Positions 34,845 to 44,172 of a stretch of 64,000 nucleotides of DNA are shown here, piece after piece. Position 1 is the stretch's first letter. Each line of letters opens with the position of its first letter. Under the pieces are notes generated by a model. The model made no database searches and had not been told where the DNA came from. It saw only the letters and a program-made list of their open reading frames with translations. The translations under genes and the position numbers were made by a program. Origin of the DNA: G020354785 sp964461435. GTDB lineage: Bacteria; Bacteroidota; Bacteroidia; Bacteroidales; UBA10428. Where the stretch lies: positions 1-64,000 of the forward strand of contig CAYWUI010000002.1 in NCBI GenBank assembly GCA_964461435.1, in the 5' to 3' direction.

Positions 34845-35168
34845 TTATAACATCCCCAATTCCAGTAATGCCTCGTCAGACATCATAGCCCTGTCCCACG
34901 GCGGCTCAAATACAAGATTAATATTCAAATCGTTGATCCCTTTTATATAAGTAATATGTTGCTTAACATCCGTGAGCAACTGATCCGCTATAGGACAGTT
35001 AGGAGATGTTAGCGTCATCGTGATCCTTACATTATTATGCTTGTCTATATCTATATCATATATTAATCCGAGATCATAAATATTAACCGGGATCTCAGGA
35101 TCATAAATATTTTTAAGTTCCTGTATTATCTTGTTTTTAAGCTGCAACAAAGCATTATCTTTATTCAT
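34845..35168 (-). CDS. SufT/MIP18-family Fe-S assembly protein (DUF59)
   Basis: The 107-residue protein is a DUF59 domain: IYDPEIPVNIYDLGLIYDID near residues 18-37, VRITMTLTSPNCPIADQL with the conserved cysteine, and LVFEPPWDRAMMSDEALLELG at the end. Members support Fe-S cluster delivery or maturation. It closes the suf gene run, 39 bases after sufE, a standard arrangement in Bacteroidota and other phyla. It is cytosolic, and the gene has no separate promoter that I can see. Confidence 0.9.
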   Translation of the reverse strand: MNKDNALLQLKNKIIQELKNIYDPEIPVNIYDLGLIYDIDIDKHNNVRITMTLTSPNCPIADQLLTDVKQHITYIKGINDLNINLVFEPPWDRAMMSDEALLELGML

Positions 35169-35207
35169 GATTATAATAAACGTAAAAATAAAGAGTTTAT
35201 TTCCTGC

Positions 35208-35639
35208 CTATTCATTTTTATACTTTATATTATATGCAACAGCATAATTCCTCATTTGTTTAATAAAAGCCAATAGTCCGTTGGAACGTGTGGGTGAAAG
35301 GTTTTGTCTTAATCCTATCCTGTCAATAAAATAAAGGTCCGCATTAATTATTTCATCGGGTGTTCTCCCTGAAAGAACACGTATCAGCAAAGCTATTATA
35401 CCTTTTGTGATAATTGCATTGCTGTCGGCACTAAAATTTATTACCCCGTCATTATATTCAGCATTTAGCCATACTTTTGACTGGCAGCCACTTATAAGAT
35501 AATCGTTATTTTTATATCTCGGATCGATAAGGGGCAGATCCCTGCTTAATTCAATTAAGTAGTCATATTTGTCCATCCAGCCATCAAATATTTCGAACTC
35601 CTGTATAATTTCTTCCTGTATTTCATTTATGTCTTTCAA
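35208..35639 (-). CDS. sufE: Sulfur-acceptor protein SufE (start codon not ATG)
   Basis: The frame gives a standard SufE: NEIQEEIIQEFEIFDGWMDK, LIDPRYKNNDYLISGCQSKVW and LSPTRSNGLLAFIKQM. It takes persulfide from SufS and passes it to the SufBCD scaffold. No ATG exists at a sensible place; the only upstream ATG (35792) lies 77 bases inside sufS. A TTG at 35639 gives 143 residues and places the sulfur-accepting cysteine at C52, next to C51 of E. coli SufE, so it is preferred. An ATT or ATA start a few codons away is possible. It lies between sufS and the sufT-like gene. Confidence 0.85.
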   Translation of the reverse strand: MKDINEIQEEIIQEFEIFDGWMDKYDYLIELSRDLPLIDPRYKNNDYLISGCQSKVWLNAEYNDGVINFSADSNAIITKGIIALLIRVLSGRTPDEIINADLYFIDRIGLRQNLSPTRSNGLLAFIKQMRNYAVAYNIKYKNE

Positions 35640-35715
35640 CTTATTGGTTTTATTAATATTAACAATGAGAATTTTATCAGGAATATTTAACCTGCAAATC
35701 GATGCCGGGTTATTC

Positions 35716-36942
35716 TTATGAAAACATTGTCCGGACTTTTTCAATTGCTTTACACAGAATATCCACCTCCTCCCTGGTGTTATACATAGCAAATGATGCC
35801 CTTATGGTACCATCAATATTATATCTCTGCATCACCGGCTGCGCACAATGAGTCCCCGTTCTTACCGCCACCCCCATCTTGTCAAAGATCATTCCGGCAT
35901 CATAAGGGTGAACATTATCAATAAGGAACGACAATATTGAGATCTTGTTTTTTGCCGTTCCGTATATTTTAATATTACCTGATTCCTTAATTCTCCCTGT
36001 TGCGTATTTCAGAAGTTCTGATTCATAAACCGCAATATTTTGCCTGCCAATGTCATTAACATACCTGAGGGCTTCTCCAAGAGCTATGGCTCCGATATAA
36101 TTTGTCGTTCCCGCCTCAAATTTGAAAGGAAGCTCATTATATGTTGTCTTCTCAAATGTTACATTTTCAACCATTTCCCCGCCCCCCTGGAAAGGGAGCA
36201 TCTCTTCAAGCCACCGTTCCTTCCCATATAACACTCCTATACCTGTAGGTCCGTATATCTTATGTCCTGAAAAAACAAAAAAATCACAATCCATCTTTTG
36301 AACGTCAACCTCAAGATGCTGAACTGACTGGGCTCCGTCAACAAGGACAGGTATATTCCTCATATGGGCTTTGCCGATAATATCTTCAACCGGATTAACT
36401 GTTCCAAGGGAATTTGAAACGTGAATTACTGCAACTATTTTAGTCCTTTCATTTAATAATTTTTCATACTCCTCCATTAAAAGCTCACCTTCATCAGTAA
36501 ATGGTACTACCCTGAGGATTGCCTTTTTGCGTTCACAAAGCATTTGCCACGGGACAATGTTGGAATGATGCTCCATGGCCGTGATTACAATTTCATCACC
36601 CTCATTAATATATTTCTCACCAAAAGAAAATGCCAGCCCGTTAATCGATCCTGTTGTTCCGCTTGTAAAAATAATTTCCCGTGATGATTTGGCATTTATA
36701 AATTCCTGCACCGTATTTCTAGCAATCTCATAAGATTCTGTAGCCTGTTCACTCAGGTAATGAAGACCCCTGTGTATACTACTGTTCCTGCTAATATGAA
36801 AATTATTAATACAGTCAATAACACATGCCGGTTTTTGAGTTGTAGCTCCGTTATCAAAATAAACAAGAGGTTTATTATATATTTTCCGGGTAAGAATCGG
36901 GAAATCTTTCCTGATTTTATAAACATCAAAATTCACAATCAC
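35716..36942 (-). CDS. sufS: Cysteine desulfurase SufS
   Basis: The 408-residue PLP enzyme has VYFDNGATTQKP (28-39), MEHHSNIVPWQ, VDGAQSVQH, the PLP-binding K228 in SGHKIYGPTGIGVLYG and the catalytic loop RTGTHCAQP with C366. These positions match K226 and C364 of E. coli SufS, showing a type II desulfurase working with SufE. It removes sulfur from cysteine for Fe-S cluster assembly. It starts 17 bases after sufD; sufE follows. Confidence 0.96.
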   Translation of the reverse strand: MIVNFDVYKIRKDFPILTRKIYNKPLVYFDNGATTQKPACVIDCINNFHISRNSSIHRGLHYLSEQATESYEIARNTVQEFINAKSSREIIFTSGTTGSINGLAFSFGEKYINEGDEIVITAMEHHSNIVPWQMLCERKKAILRVVPFTDEGELLMEEYEKLLNERTKIVAVIHVSNSLGTVNPVEDIIGKAHMRNIPVLVDGAQSVQHLEVDVQKMDCDFFVFSGHKIYGPTGIGVLYGKERWLEEMLPFQGGGEMVENVTFEKTTYNELPFKFEAGTTNYIGAIALGEALRYVNDIGRQNIAVYESELLKYATGRIKESGNIKIYGTAKNKISILSFLIDNVHPYDAGMIFDKMGVAVRTGTHCAQPVMQRYNIDGTIRASFAMYNTREEVDILCKAIEKVRTMFS

Positions 36943-36959
36943 AAATTTTAAATTTCACG

Positions 36960-38327
36960 CTATCCGCAACTAATGTTACAATCATTACACCTGCTTAGCT
37001 CACCCCGGAGTCTTTTATCCACCAGGTCAATTATACGTTCCTTGAGATAAGGAACACTTATTTTACTAATTATCTCATTTGCAAACGCATACATTAATAA
37101 ATACTTTGCTTCTTTCTCACTTATGCCTCTTGTCTTAATATAGAATAATGCTTCATTATCAAGCTGTCCCACTGTGGCACCGTGGGAGCATTTTACATCG
37201 TCAGCATAAATCTCCAGATGGGGCTTTGTGTATATTTTAGCGTCATCAGACAATAAAATATTGTTGTTTCTCTGAAAAGCTTCTGTCTTCTGGGCATCCG
37301 GACTAACATATATTTTGCCGTTAAATGATGCTGTGGCCTTATCATCGAGAATCCCTTTAAACAGCTGGTTACTTTTACAGTATGGCTTTTCATGCCTGAC
37401 ATTGGTGAAGTTTGCCACATGTTGCTGCTGATCACATAAGTAAAGTCCGTACAGGTTATTTTCCGATCCTTCCCCGTTCATACTGACAAAGACATTATTC
37501 CTTATTAATCCTCCATGAAGCGATATCGTATTTGTTGTAACATTACTATTTTGCTTCTGGTTAATAAATGTGTTGGATATTTGTGTTGACAGGTTGTTTT
37601 CGTTTTGAATTTTTGAGTAATCAATGAATGAATTCTCATTAACATATAACTCTGTCAGAGAATTTGTCAAATAACTCCTTTTACAAAGGGTGTGGTCACA
37701 TATAATAATACGTGCCTGAGAGTTTTCATCAGCTACAATAAGATTACGGCGGAATATTCTCAAATTTTTAAAAGAATAACTGATATTGATAATCTGAAGG
37801 GGCTTCCCCAGTACTGTATTCTTTGGAATATGAATAAATACACCATCCTGGGCGAATAAGGTATTTAAGGCTACCAGTCCGTCCTCCGAAGAACCGGCAC
37901 TTGCAGAGTAATATTTGCTGAAAATTTCCGGGTATTTTATTGACGCTTCTGCGAAACCGCATACCGAAATATCTTCAGGCAGCATTTGCGAGCCGTTTTC
38001 ATTGTAATAAAACCCGTTTAAAAGGAGTATTACATAAGTATCCAGCTCAGGAACATCACAACGGAAAATATCCCTTAAATTAACTTTGAAGAAAGAATCA
38101 TTTGCGAATTCAGATACATAGTCACCTTTAAAAAAAGGCTCAATGTTGGTATATCTGTATGCTTCATTCTTTTTGTCAGGAATACCAAACATATCAAAAT
38201 CCGATAATGCCTTTCCCCTGAAACTATTAACCCGGGCGCCCGTATTGCTGTTGATGCTTGCCGCGTTTTGATTATATAGCTCTATCAGTTCTTTTTTAAT
38301 AGCGGTCAATATATCTGAATTGCTCAT
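36960..38327 (-). CDS. sufD: Fe-S cluster assembly protein SufD
   Basis: The 455-residue protein shows the SufB/SufD beta-helix region (LGKPLQIINISYSF, IICDHTLCKR, IQNENNLSTQISNTFINQKQ) and the conserved C-terminus KCSHGATVGQLDNEALFYIK, where SufD uses HGAT and lacks the SufB cysteine. KAEAF-type QKTEAFQRNNNILLSDDAKI is also typical. With SufB and SufC it forms the scaffold on which Fe-S clusters are built. It ends 17 bases before sufS and begins 38 bases after sufC. The start MSNSDILTAIKKELIELYNQ is well placed. Confidence 0.94.
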   Translation of the reverse strand: MSNSDILTAIKKELIELYNQNAASINSNTGARVNSFRGKALSDFDMFGIPDKKNEAYRYTNIEPFFKGDYVSEFANDSFFKVNLRDIFRCDVPELDTYVILLLNGFYYNENGSQMLPEDISVCGFAEASIKYPEIFSKYYSASAGSSEDGLVALNTLFAQDGVFIHIPKNTVLGKPLQIINISYSFKNLRIFRRNLIVADENSQARIIICDHTLCKRSYLTNSLTELYVNENSFIDYSKIQNENNLSTQISNTFINQKQNSNVTTNTISLHGGLIRNNVFVSMNGEGSENNLYGLYLCDQQQHVANFTNVRHEKPYCKSNQLFKGILDDKATASFNGKIYVSPDAQKTEAFQRNNNILLSDDAKIYTKPHLEIYADDVKCSHGATVGQLDNEALFYIKTRGISEKEAKYLLMYAFANEIISKISVPYLKERIIDLVDKRLRGELSRCNDCNISCG

Positions 38328-38365
38328 ATGCCAACAAATAACAATCTTTAATTTAAAAACATACT

Positions 38366-39109
38366 TTATTCTTCATTAAGCCAGTCGTAACCCCTCTCTT
38401 CCAGCTCCCCTGCCAGCTCTTTTCCACCGGATTTCACGATCCTTCCTTTATACAGGATATGAACAAAATCCGGAATAATATAATCCAGGAGCCTTTGATA
38501 ATGGGTTATCACTATCGTGGCATTATCCTTGCTTTTAAGTTTGTTTACCCCGTTAGCGACGATTTTTAAAGCATCAATATCGAGTCCCGAATCAGTCTCA
38601 TCAAGAATAGCAAGCTTAGGTTCCAGCAGTGCCATCTGGAATATTTCGTTTTTCTTCTTCTCCCCTCCTGAGAATCCTTCATTTACCGATCTGTCAGTAA
38701 GCTTTGAATGAAGTCCCACCATTTCCTGCTTTTCCCTCATAAGCTTTAGGAAGTCAGCTGCAGACAGCGGCTTAAGGTTCCTGTACCTTCTTTGTTCATT
38801 TATTGCCGTCTTTAAGAAGTTCACCATTGTAACACCCGGGATCTCAACAGGATATTGAAATCCGAGGAATATACCCTTCATCGCCCTGTCTTCAGGTGGC
38901 AAGTCAAGCAGGTTATCACCAAGATAAGTAATTGTACCCCTGGTAATTTTCAGGGTGTTCCTCCCGACTATTGCAGATGCGAGAGTACTTTTGCCGGAGC
39001 CGTTCGGTCCCATGATAGCATGTACTTCACCCTTATTAACCTTCAGATTAATACCTTTTAATATTTCTTTCCCGTCTATTGAAACCTTTAAATCTATGAT
39101 CTCCAGCAT
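38366..39109 (-). CDS. sufC: Fe-S assembly ATPase SufC
   Basis: A 247-residue ABC-type ATPase with Walker A GPNGSGKST (34-42), FLGFQYPVEIPGV (Q-loop region peculiar to SufC), the signature NEGFSGGEKKKNEI, Walker B KLAILDETDSGLDIDALK and H-loop VITHYQRLLDYI. It binds SufB and SufD and its ATP cycle drives the scaffold rearrangement. Gaps of 43 and 38 bases to sufB and sufD indicate a single transcript. Confidence 0.97.
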   Translation of the reverse strand: MLEIIDLKVSIDGKEILKGINLKVNKGEVHAIMGPNGSGKSTLASAIVGRNTLKITRGTITYLGDNLLDLPPEDRAMKGIFLGFQYPVEIPGVTMVNFLKTAINEQRRYRNLKPLSAADFLKLMREKQEMVGLHSKLTDRSVNEGFSGGEKKKNEIFQMALLEPKLAILDETDSGLDIDALKIVANGVNKLKSKDNATIVITHYQRLLDYIIPDFVHILYKGRIVKSGGKELAGELEERGYDWLNEE

Positions 39110-39152
39110 ATTTTAATGTAATATTAAATTGATATACTATAACTAATTATTA

Positions 39153-40601
39153 TCAACCCACACTGCCTTCAAGACTAATCTCTAATAATTTCCGTGCTTC
39201 GACAGCAAACTCCATAGGCAGCTTATTCAATACCTCCCTGGCATAGCCATTAACAATTAATCCGATTGCCTTCTCAGTATCTATCCCTCTCTGTTTACAG
39301 TAAAAGATCTGATCCTCACTGATCTTTGATGTTGTTGCCTCATGTTCAATTATGGCGGTATCATTATCCACTTCCATGTAGGGGAAAGTATGTGCCCCGC
39401 ATTTGTCGCTTAATAATAAGGAATCGCACTGAGAATAATTTCTGACATTCCTGGCATTTCTTGTCACCTTTACCAGTCCCCTGTAGCTATTCTGGCTATG
39501 GCCTGCAGAGATACCCTTTGACACTATCGTACTGCTTGAATTATCTCCCATATGGATCATCTTTGTGCCTGTATCGGCCTGCTGATAGTTATTTGTGACA
39601 GCTACTGAATAAAACTCACCTACCGTATTCCTGCCCTTAAGAATGCAACTTGGGTATTTCCATGTTATGGCCGATCCTGTTTCAACCTGGGTCCACGATA
39701 TTTTGGAATTATCACCCTTGCAAATACCACGCTTGGTTACAAAATTATAAACACCCCCCTTGCCCTGCTTGTCCCCAGGGTACCAGTTCTGCACAGTTGA
39801 ATACTTTACTTCGGCATTCTCCATCGCTATTATTTCAACAATAGCGGCATGCAACTGGTTTTTATCCCTCATCGGGGCAGTACACCCTTCAAGATAACTA
39901 ACATAACTGTCTTCTTCCGCAATTATTAATGTCCGTTCAAACTGGCCGGTATTGGCGGCATTTATTCTGAAATAAGTTGAAAGCTCCATCGGGCACCTTA
40001 CTCCCCTGGGGATAAAACAAAATGAACCGTCACTAAATACAGCGGAATTTAAGGCGGCAAAGAAATTATCTGAGTAAGGAACGACCGTACCCATGTATTT
40101 TTTTATCAGGTCAGGATGCTCATTTACTGCTTCACCAAAAGAACAGAAAATTATTCCTAGTTCAGCAAGTGTTTCACGGAACGTGGTCTTTACTGAAACA
40201 CTATCCATTACCGCATCAACTGCTACACCCGTGATCCTTTTCTGTTCATCCAAAGGTATTCCAAGCCTGTCAAATGTCCTCAGCAGCTCGGGATCTACCT
40301 TATCCGGACTCCCGGGTCCTGCCTTATACCTTGGAGCAGCATAATAAATAATGTCCTGGTAATCTATTTCAGGTAATTTAATATTTGCCCACCGGGGCAT
40401 TTTCATTTTTAGCCAGTGCCGGTATGCTTTTAAACGAAATTCCAGTAAAAATTCGGGTTCGTTTTTCTTTGCAGATATCTTCCTTACAATATCCTCATTC
40501 AATCCTTTTGGAAAAGTATCCGTTTCAATATCAGTAACAAACCCATACTTGTAATCGCTGTTTGTTACTTCCGATAATATTTTATCCTGCCCGTTTTCCA
40601 T
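39153..40601 (-). CDS. sufB: Fe-S cluster scaffold protein SufB
   Basis: The 482-residue protein has the SufB landmarks GSFCFIPRGVRCPMELSTYF, EEDSYVSYLEGCTAPMRDKN, YSTVQNWYPGDKQGKGGVYN, KISWTQVETGSAITWKYPSC and the C-terminal EHEATTSKISEDQIFYCKQR. It is the main scaffold subunit. As first gene of sufBCDSE-sufT it carries the operon's control region upstream, where a 23-base near-perfect palindrome lies 51-73 bases before the start codon. Confidence 0.97.
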   Translation of the reverse strand: MENGQDKILSEVTNSDYKYGFVTDIETDTFPKGLNEDIVRKISAKKNEPEFLLEFRLKAYRHWLKMKMPRWANIKLPEIDYQDIIYYAAPRYKAGPGSPDKVDPELLRTFDRLGIPLDEQKRITGVAVDAVMDSVSVKTTFRETLAELGIIFCSFGEAVNEHPDLIKKYMGTVVPYSDNFFAALNSAVFSDGSFCFIPRGVRCPMELSTYFRINAANTGQFERTLIIAEEDSYVSYLEGCTAPMRDKNQLHAAIVEIIAMENAEVKYSTVQNWYPGDKQGKGGVYNFVTKRGICKGDNSKISWTQVETGSAITWKYPSCILKGRNTVGEFYSVAVTNNYQQADTGTKMIHMGDNSSSTIVSKGISAGHSQNSYRGLVKVTRNARNVRNYSQCDSLLLSDKCGAHTFPYMEVDNDTAIIEHEATTSKISEDQIFYCKQRGIDTEKAIGLIVNGYAREVLNKLPMEFAVEARKLLEISLEGSVG

Positions 40602-40625
40602 AATCCTGCAAAAATAACAAATATC

Positions 40626-40748
40626 AAAGGTTAACGAATTCTATTTGTTTTTATTTAGATTTATTCTAAATAATACAAATATACAAAAACTATTTTAATT
40701 AATACAGATATTTGTTGATGAATAAAGCACAAATAAAGGTTAACGAAT
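40626..40748 (+). repeat. 14-bp direct repeats flanking the suf operator
   Basis: AAAGGTTAACGAAT occurs at 40626-40639 and again at 40735-40748, 109 bases apart. The second copy overlaps the thiL start codon (40747). Both are preceded by ACAAATA-like sequence. They bracket the palindrome at 40651-40673. A local duplication is the simplest explanation. Confidence 0.6.
40651..40673. promoter_or_regulatory. Candidate operator of the suf operon: 23-bp near-perfect palindrome
   Basis: TTATTTAGA (40651-40659) and TCTAAATAA (40665-40673) are exact inverted repeats, and the inner bases 40661 and 40663 also pair around the centre at 40662. The only break is 40660/40664. Spacing and A/T content recall sites for Fur- or Rrf2-type regulators, which commonly control suf genes elsewhere. 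It lies between sufB and the divergent thiL gene. The identity of the regulator is inferred only. Confidence 0.6.
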
Positions 40749-41787
40749 GTCCGTCAGCCCTGAACATAATGAAGATATTTCAAGGTTAGGAGAATTTCCG
40801 CTTATCAAATACCTGACGAGGAATATATCCTTAAAGAACAGGAGTTCACTGTTTGGCGTTGGCGATGATGCGGCAGTTCTTGATTATGGGCAAAAGCAGG
40901 TAATCATTACTACTGATCTGCTGACAGAAGGAATTCATTTTAATCTGATTTACACGCCTTTGAAGCATTTGGGATATAAGGCAGCAGTAGTTAATTTTTC
41001 TGACGTATATGCAATGAATGCTCATCCCAGACAGATAGTTATTGCAATAGCCGTATCACGTAAGTTTACCACAACCATGATGGACGAAATATATTCCGGC
41101 ATTTATCTTGCCTGTGAAAATTACGGAGTGGATGTTGTTGGCGGTGATACTTCATCATCTTTAACAGGAATGACAATTACAATAACGGCTGTGGGCGAGG
41201 CTAATAAGAAAGATATAACGTACAGGCACGGGGCAAAAGTCAATGATCTCATATGTGTGTCGGGTGATTTGGGAGGTGCATATATGGGATTACAGTTGCT
41301 GGAGAGAGAAAAGGCAATATTTGAAAAAGATACAAGTATTCAGCCCGACCTTGAAGGTTATAAATATATTCTGGAAAGACAACTCAAGCCCGAGGCAAGG
41401 AAAGATATAATTCATCTCCTGAAAAAGCTTAAAATAAAACCTACATCAATGATTGATATTTCAGACGGACTTTCATCCGAGTTATTCCATATCTGTAATG
41501 AATCAAAGGCTGGCTGCAAAATATTTGCCGGCAAAATTCCTGTTAATCCCGAAACAGTAAAAATGGCTGAAGAATTTAATATCGAACCGCTTGTCGCTGC
41601 TCTTAATGGTGGTGAAGATTATGAGTTATTATTTACTATTCCTTTAAATAGGTTCGATGAGGCTGCCAGGAATCCCCAAATATCGGTTATTGGCCATATT
41701 ACCGATATAAGTGAAGGCAAAACCATGATTAGCGATGATGGAAGATCAACAGAACTTAAATCACTGGGCTGGGATTCACTGAAATAA
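40747..41787 (+). CDS. thiL: Thiamine-monophosphate kinase
   Basis: The 346-residue protein has the PurM/ThiL layout: LGEFPLIKYLTRN, the Mg/ATP-binding GVGDDAAVLDY and TTDLLTEGIHFNL, NFSDVYAMNAHPRQIVIAIA, GGDTSSSLTGMTITITAVGE, MIDISDGLSSELFHIC and GGEDYELLFT. It phosphorylates thiamine monophosphate to the diphosphate cofactor. It is divergent from the suf operon and sits alone; no TPP riboswitch-like sequence is visible in the short leader. The ATG at 40747 lies at the end of a 14-bp direct repeat. Confidence 0.95.
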   Translation: MSVSPEHNEDISRLGEFPLIKYLTRNISLKNRSSLFGVGDDAAVLDYGQKQVIITTDLLTEGIHFNLIYTPLKHLGYKAAVVNFSDVYAMNAHPRQIVIAIAVSRKFTTTMMDEIYSGIYLACENYGVDVVGGDTSSSLTGMTITITAVGEANKKDITYRHGAKVNDLICVSGDLGGAYMGLQLLEREKAIFEKDTSIQPDLEGYKYILERQLKPEARKDIIHLLKKLKIKPTSMIDISDGLSSELFHICNESKAGCKIFAGKIPVNPETVKMAEEFNIEPLVAALNGGEDYELLFTIPLNRFDEAARNPQISVIGHITDISEGKTMISDDGRSTELKSLGWDSLK

Positions 41788-41801
41788 CTATATGCAGGAT
41801 A

Positions 41802-42596
41802 TTAGCCGAAGAGATTCTCTCCCTGCTTTCCTTTTATTATGCCTCTCTTTGAGGATTCATAGAATTGAATTATTTCATCCCGATCTTCAGATATCTTAAA
41901 ATTATCCTGCAGAAATTCCATTGCCTGTGAATTGTTCATGCCTTTATTGTAAATAACCCTGTATATTTCCTGTATCTCGTTAATTCTGTCATTCGAAAAA
42001 TCCCTTCTACGCAGTCCGACTGCATTGATACCTATGTAAGCCACCGGTATTCCTGCTGCTTTAATATAGGGAGGTACATCTATAAGGATCCCGCTTTTGC
42101 CACTAATAAACACATGTTTCCCGATCCTTGAAAACTGGTGGGCTACTGACATGCCCCCAATATAGGCCCAGTCACCTATTTCAACCTCTCCTGCAATTTG
42201 AACACAATTGGAAAGAATAACATTATCGTGAATAATACAATCATGAGCGATATGAACATAGGCCATAAGCAGGCAGTTACTGCCGATGATGGTTTCTCCC
42301 TTTGCAGCAGTTCCGCGATTAATTGTAACACATTCCCTGATTGTTGTATTATCTCCAATTCTGGCAGCCGTTTTTTCACCTTTAAACTTTAAGTCCTGGG
42401 GTATGGCTGAAATTACCGCCCCGGGGAAAATTTTGCAGCCCTTCCCTATTTTAGCCCCGTCCATAATTGTAACATTTGGGCCAATCCATGTCCCCTCATC
42501 AATTTCTACATCTTCGGCAATGGTAACAAATGATTCTATCACTACATTTTTCGCAATTTTTGCTTTGGGATGTATATTTGAAAATGATTTATTCAT
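41802..42596 (-). CDS. lpxA: UDP-N-acetylglucosamine acyltransferase
   Basis: The 264-residue left-handed beta-helix protein has repeated hexapeptides from residue ~8 (IHPKAKIAKNVVIESFVTI), CVTINRGTAAKGETIIGSNC with the LpxA-type TIxRGT, YVHIAHDCIIHDNVIL containing the catalytic histidine region, and AYIGGMSVAHQFSRIGKHVF. The C-terminal helical part begins at GINAVGLRRRDFS. It adds the first 3-hydroxyacyl chain in lipid A synthesis. It is last in the HD-lpxD-lpxC/fabZ-lpxA run, 85 bases after lpxC/fabZ. Confidence 0.96.
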   Translation of the reverse strand: MNKSFSNIHPKAKIAKNVVIESFVTIAEDVEIDEGTWIGPNVTIMDGAKIGKGCKIFPGAVISAIPQDLKFKGEKTAARIGDNTTIRECVTINRGTAAKGETIIGSNCLLMAYVHIAHDCIIHDNVILSNCVQIAGEVEIGDWAYIGGMSVAHQFSRIGKHVFISGKSGILIDVPPYIKAAGIPVAYIGINAVGLRRRDFSNDRINEIQEIYRVIYNKGMNNSQAMEFLQDNFKISEDRDEIIQFYESSKRGIIKGKQGENLFG

Positions 42597-42681
42597 AATG
42601 CTTAAGTTAATTCAGAATGCAGCAAGCCGGCATTTTTAAATTTTAGATCGCTGATTTATTTAATTAAAGCCATAAAGTTAA

Positions 42682-44082
42682 TTATTTTTCATGCTTTCTA
42701 ACCATCTGGGCCATAAAATCAGCTTCAATGACTAATTTATCCCCGACAAATCCCTGTCCGTATGTTAATGCAATACCTCTTCTTAGAGGTTCCTTTAAGA
42801 CCATTTTTATAAGAAGGGTGTCACCGGGTTCGACTTTTTGTTTAAACTTAACATTCTCGACTTTTAAAAAGTATAATGAATAGTTTTCAGGATCAGGAAC
42901 AAAACTCATTAATAGAATACCCCCCACCTGGGCCATTGATTCGAGCTGCAAAACACCCGGCATAATCGGTTCATCGGGAAAGTGCCCTGCAAAGAAAGGC
43001 TCATTCATAGTCAGGTTCTTCACACCGCATATGGTCCATTTATCCATAAATGTGATTTTATCTACAAGCAGGAATGGCGGCCGATGAGGCAACATCGTCA
43101 TTATTTTGTTTACATCAAATAATGGAGCCTTATTAGGATCATATTCGGGAGGAGCAGGTTTTGAAAATGCAATTTTAATTTTCTTTCTGAGTATTTTTGT
43201 AAACTCCGTATTTACATAATGTCCGGGCTTGGTGGCGATTATTTTCCCTTTGATCTGAACGCCAAGCAGGGCCAGATCACCCAATAAATCAAGCAACTTA
43301 TGCCTGGCCGGTTCGTTGGGGTAATAAAGTTCAAGATTATTTAGTATCCCCTCAGACCTTACTTTAATTTTAGGCTTATTAAATAACACCGCCAGCCTGT
43401 CAAGCTCTTCCTGTGATACCTTACGATCTATAATAACAATTGCATTATCTAAATCACCCCCCTTAATCAAGTTATTTTTCTGCAGATATTCAAGTTCGTG
43501 TAAGAAAACAAATGTTCTGCACCGTGCAATTTCTTCACTAAAATTAGAGAAGTCTCTTAATGTGGCGTATTGATTCCCCAGCACTTTTGAATTATAATCA
43601 ATATGTACATCCAGACTAAAATCCTCGTCAGGATATCCGACAATTTGAAGTCCGTTTTTTTTGTCTTTAAAAGTGACCTTTTCCTTTAACACATAATATT
43701 TGCGTTCTGAATCCTGTTCTTTAATGCCGGCATTAAGGATAGCCTGGACGAAGTATTTTGAGCTCCCGTCCATAATAGGCACCTCGGGCCCGTTTAATTC
43801 AATAAGGGCATTATCTATACCAAGTCCGTATAGTGATGCCAGGATATGTTCAATGGTTACTATCTGAACATTATTTTCTTTCAGTGATGTCCCTCTTTCA
43901 GTAGTATCAACATTTTCAGCCAGAGCCCTGACCAATGGTTTATCTTTCAGGTCTATACGTTTAAATATATAACCATGATTTGCCGGGGCCGGCTTAATTG
44001 TCACTTCAACATTTAATCCCGTATGAAGACCACTTCCCCTGATACTGACCGGCTTTGAAATCGTTCTTTGATTCTCAGACAT
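42682..44082 (-). CDS. lpxC/fabZ: Bifunctional LpxC deacetylase / FabZ dehydratase fusion
   Basis: Residues 1-~305 are UDP-3-O-acyl-GlcNAc deacetylase: TIEHILASLYGLGIDNA with zinc ligand H79, EPARHKLLDLLGDLAL with H261 and D265, and catalytic H288 in TKPGHYVN. Residues ~325-466 are 3-hydroxyacyl-ACP dehydratase: MTMLPHRPPFLLVD, AGHFPDEPIMPGVLQLESMA with catalytic H367 and E381. The fusion joins the committed lipid A step with fatty-acid elongation and is characteristic of Bacteroidota. It stands between lpxD and lpxA in one minus-strand run. Confidence 0.97.
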   Translation of the reverse strand: MSENQRTISKPVSIRGSGLHTGLNVEVTIKPAPANHGYIFKRIDLKDKPLVRALAENVDTTERGTSLKENNVQIVTIEHILASLYGLGIDNALIELNGPEVPIMDGSSKYFVQAILNAGIKEQDSERKYYVLKEKVTFKDKKNGLQIVGYPDEDFSLDVHIDYNSKVLGNQYATLRDFSNFSEEIARCRTFVFLHELEYLQKNNLIKGGDLDNAIVIIDRKVSQEELDRLAVLFNKPKIKVRSEGILNNLELYYPNEPARHKLLDLLGDLALLGVQIKGKIIATKPGHYVNTEFTKILRKKIKIAFSKPAPPEYDPNKAPLFDVNKIMTMLPHRPPFLLVDKITFMDKWTICGVKNLTMNEPFFAGHFPDEPIMPGVLQLESMAQVGGILLMSFVPDPENYSLYFLKVENVKFKQKVEPGDTLLIKMVLKEPLRRGIALTYGQGFVGDKLVIEADFMAQMVRKHEK

Positions 44083-44172
44083 CTAAAACAGAAAAATATT
44101 ATAATATATAAATTCGCAAAAATTAAATGCGAAATATATAAAAAAATATGAAATCAGGATAAAAAGAAATTT

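Noticed and set aside
35716..35792. SufE starting at ATG 35792 with ~50 extra N-terminal residues
   Set aside because: The extension lies inside sufS in another frame and does not resemble SufE; TTG at 35639 gives the family length.
40602..40746. TPP riboswitch before thiL
   Set aside because: No CTGAGA-type thi-box core is present, and the spacer is too short once the palindrome and repeats are accounted for.
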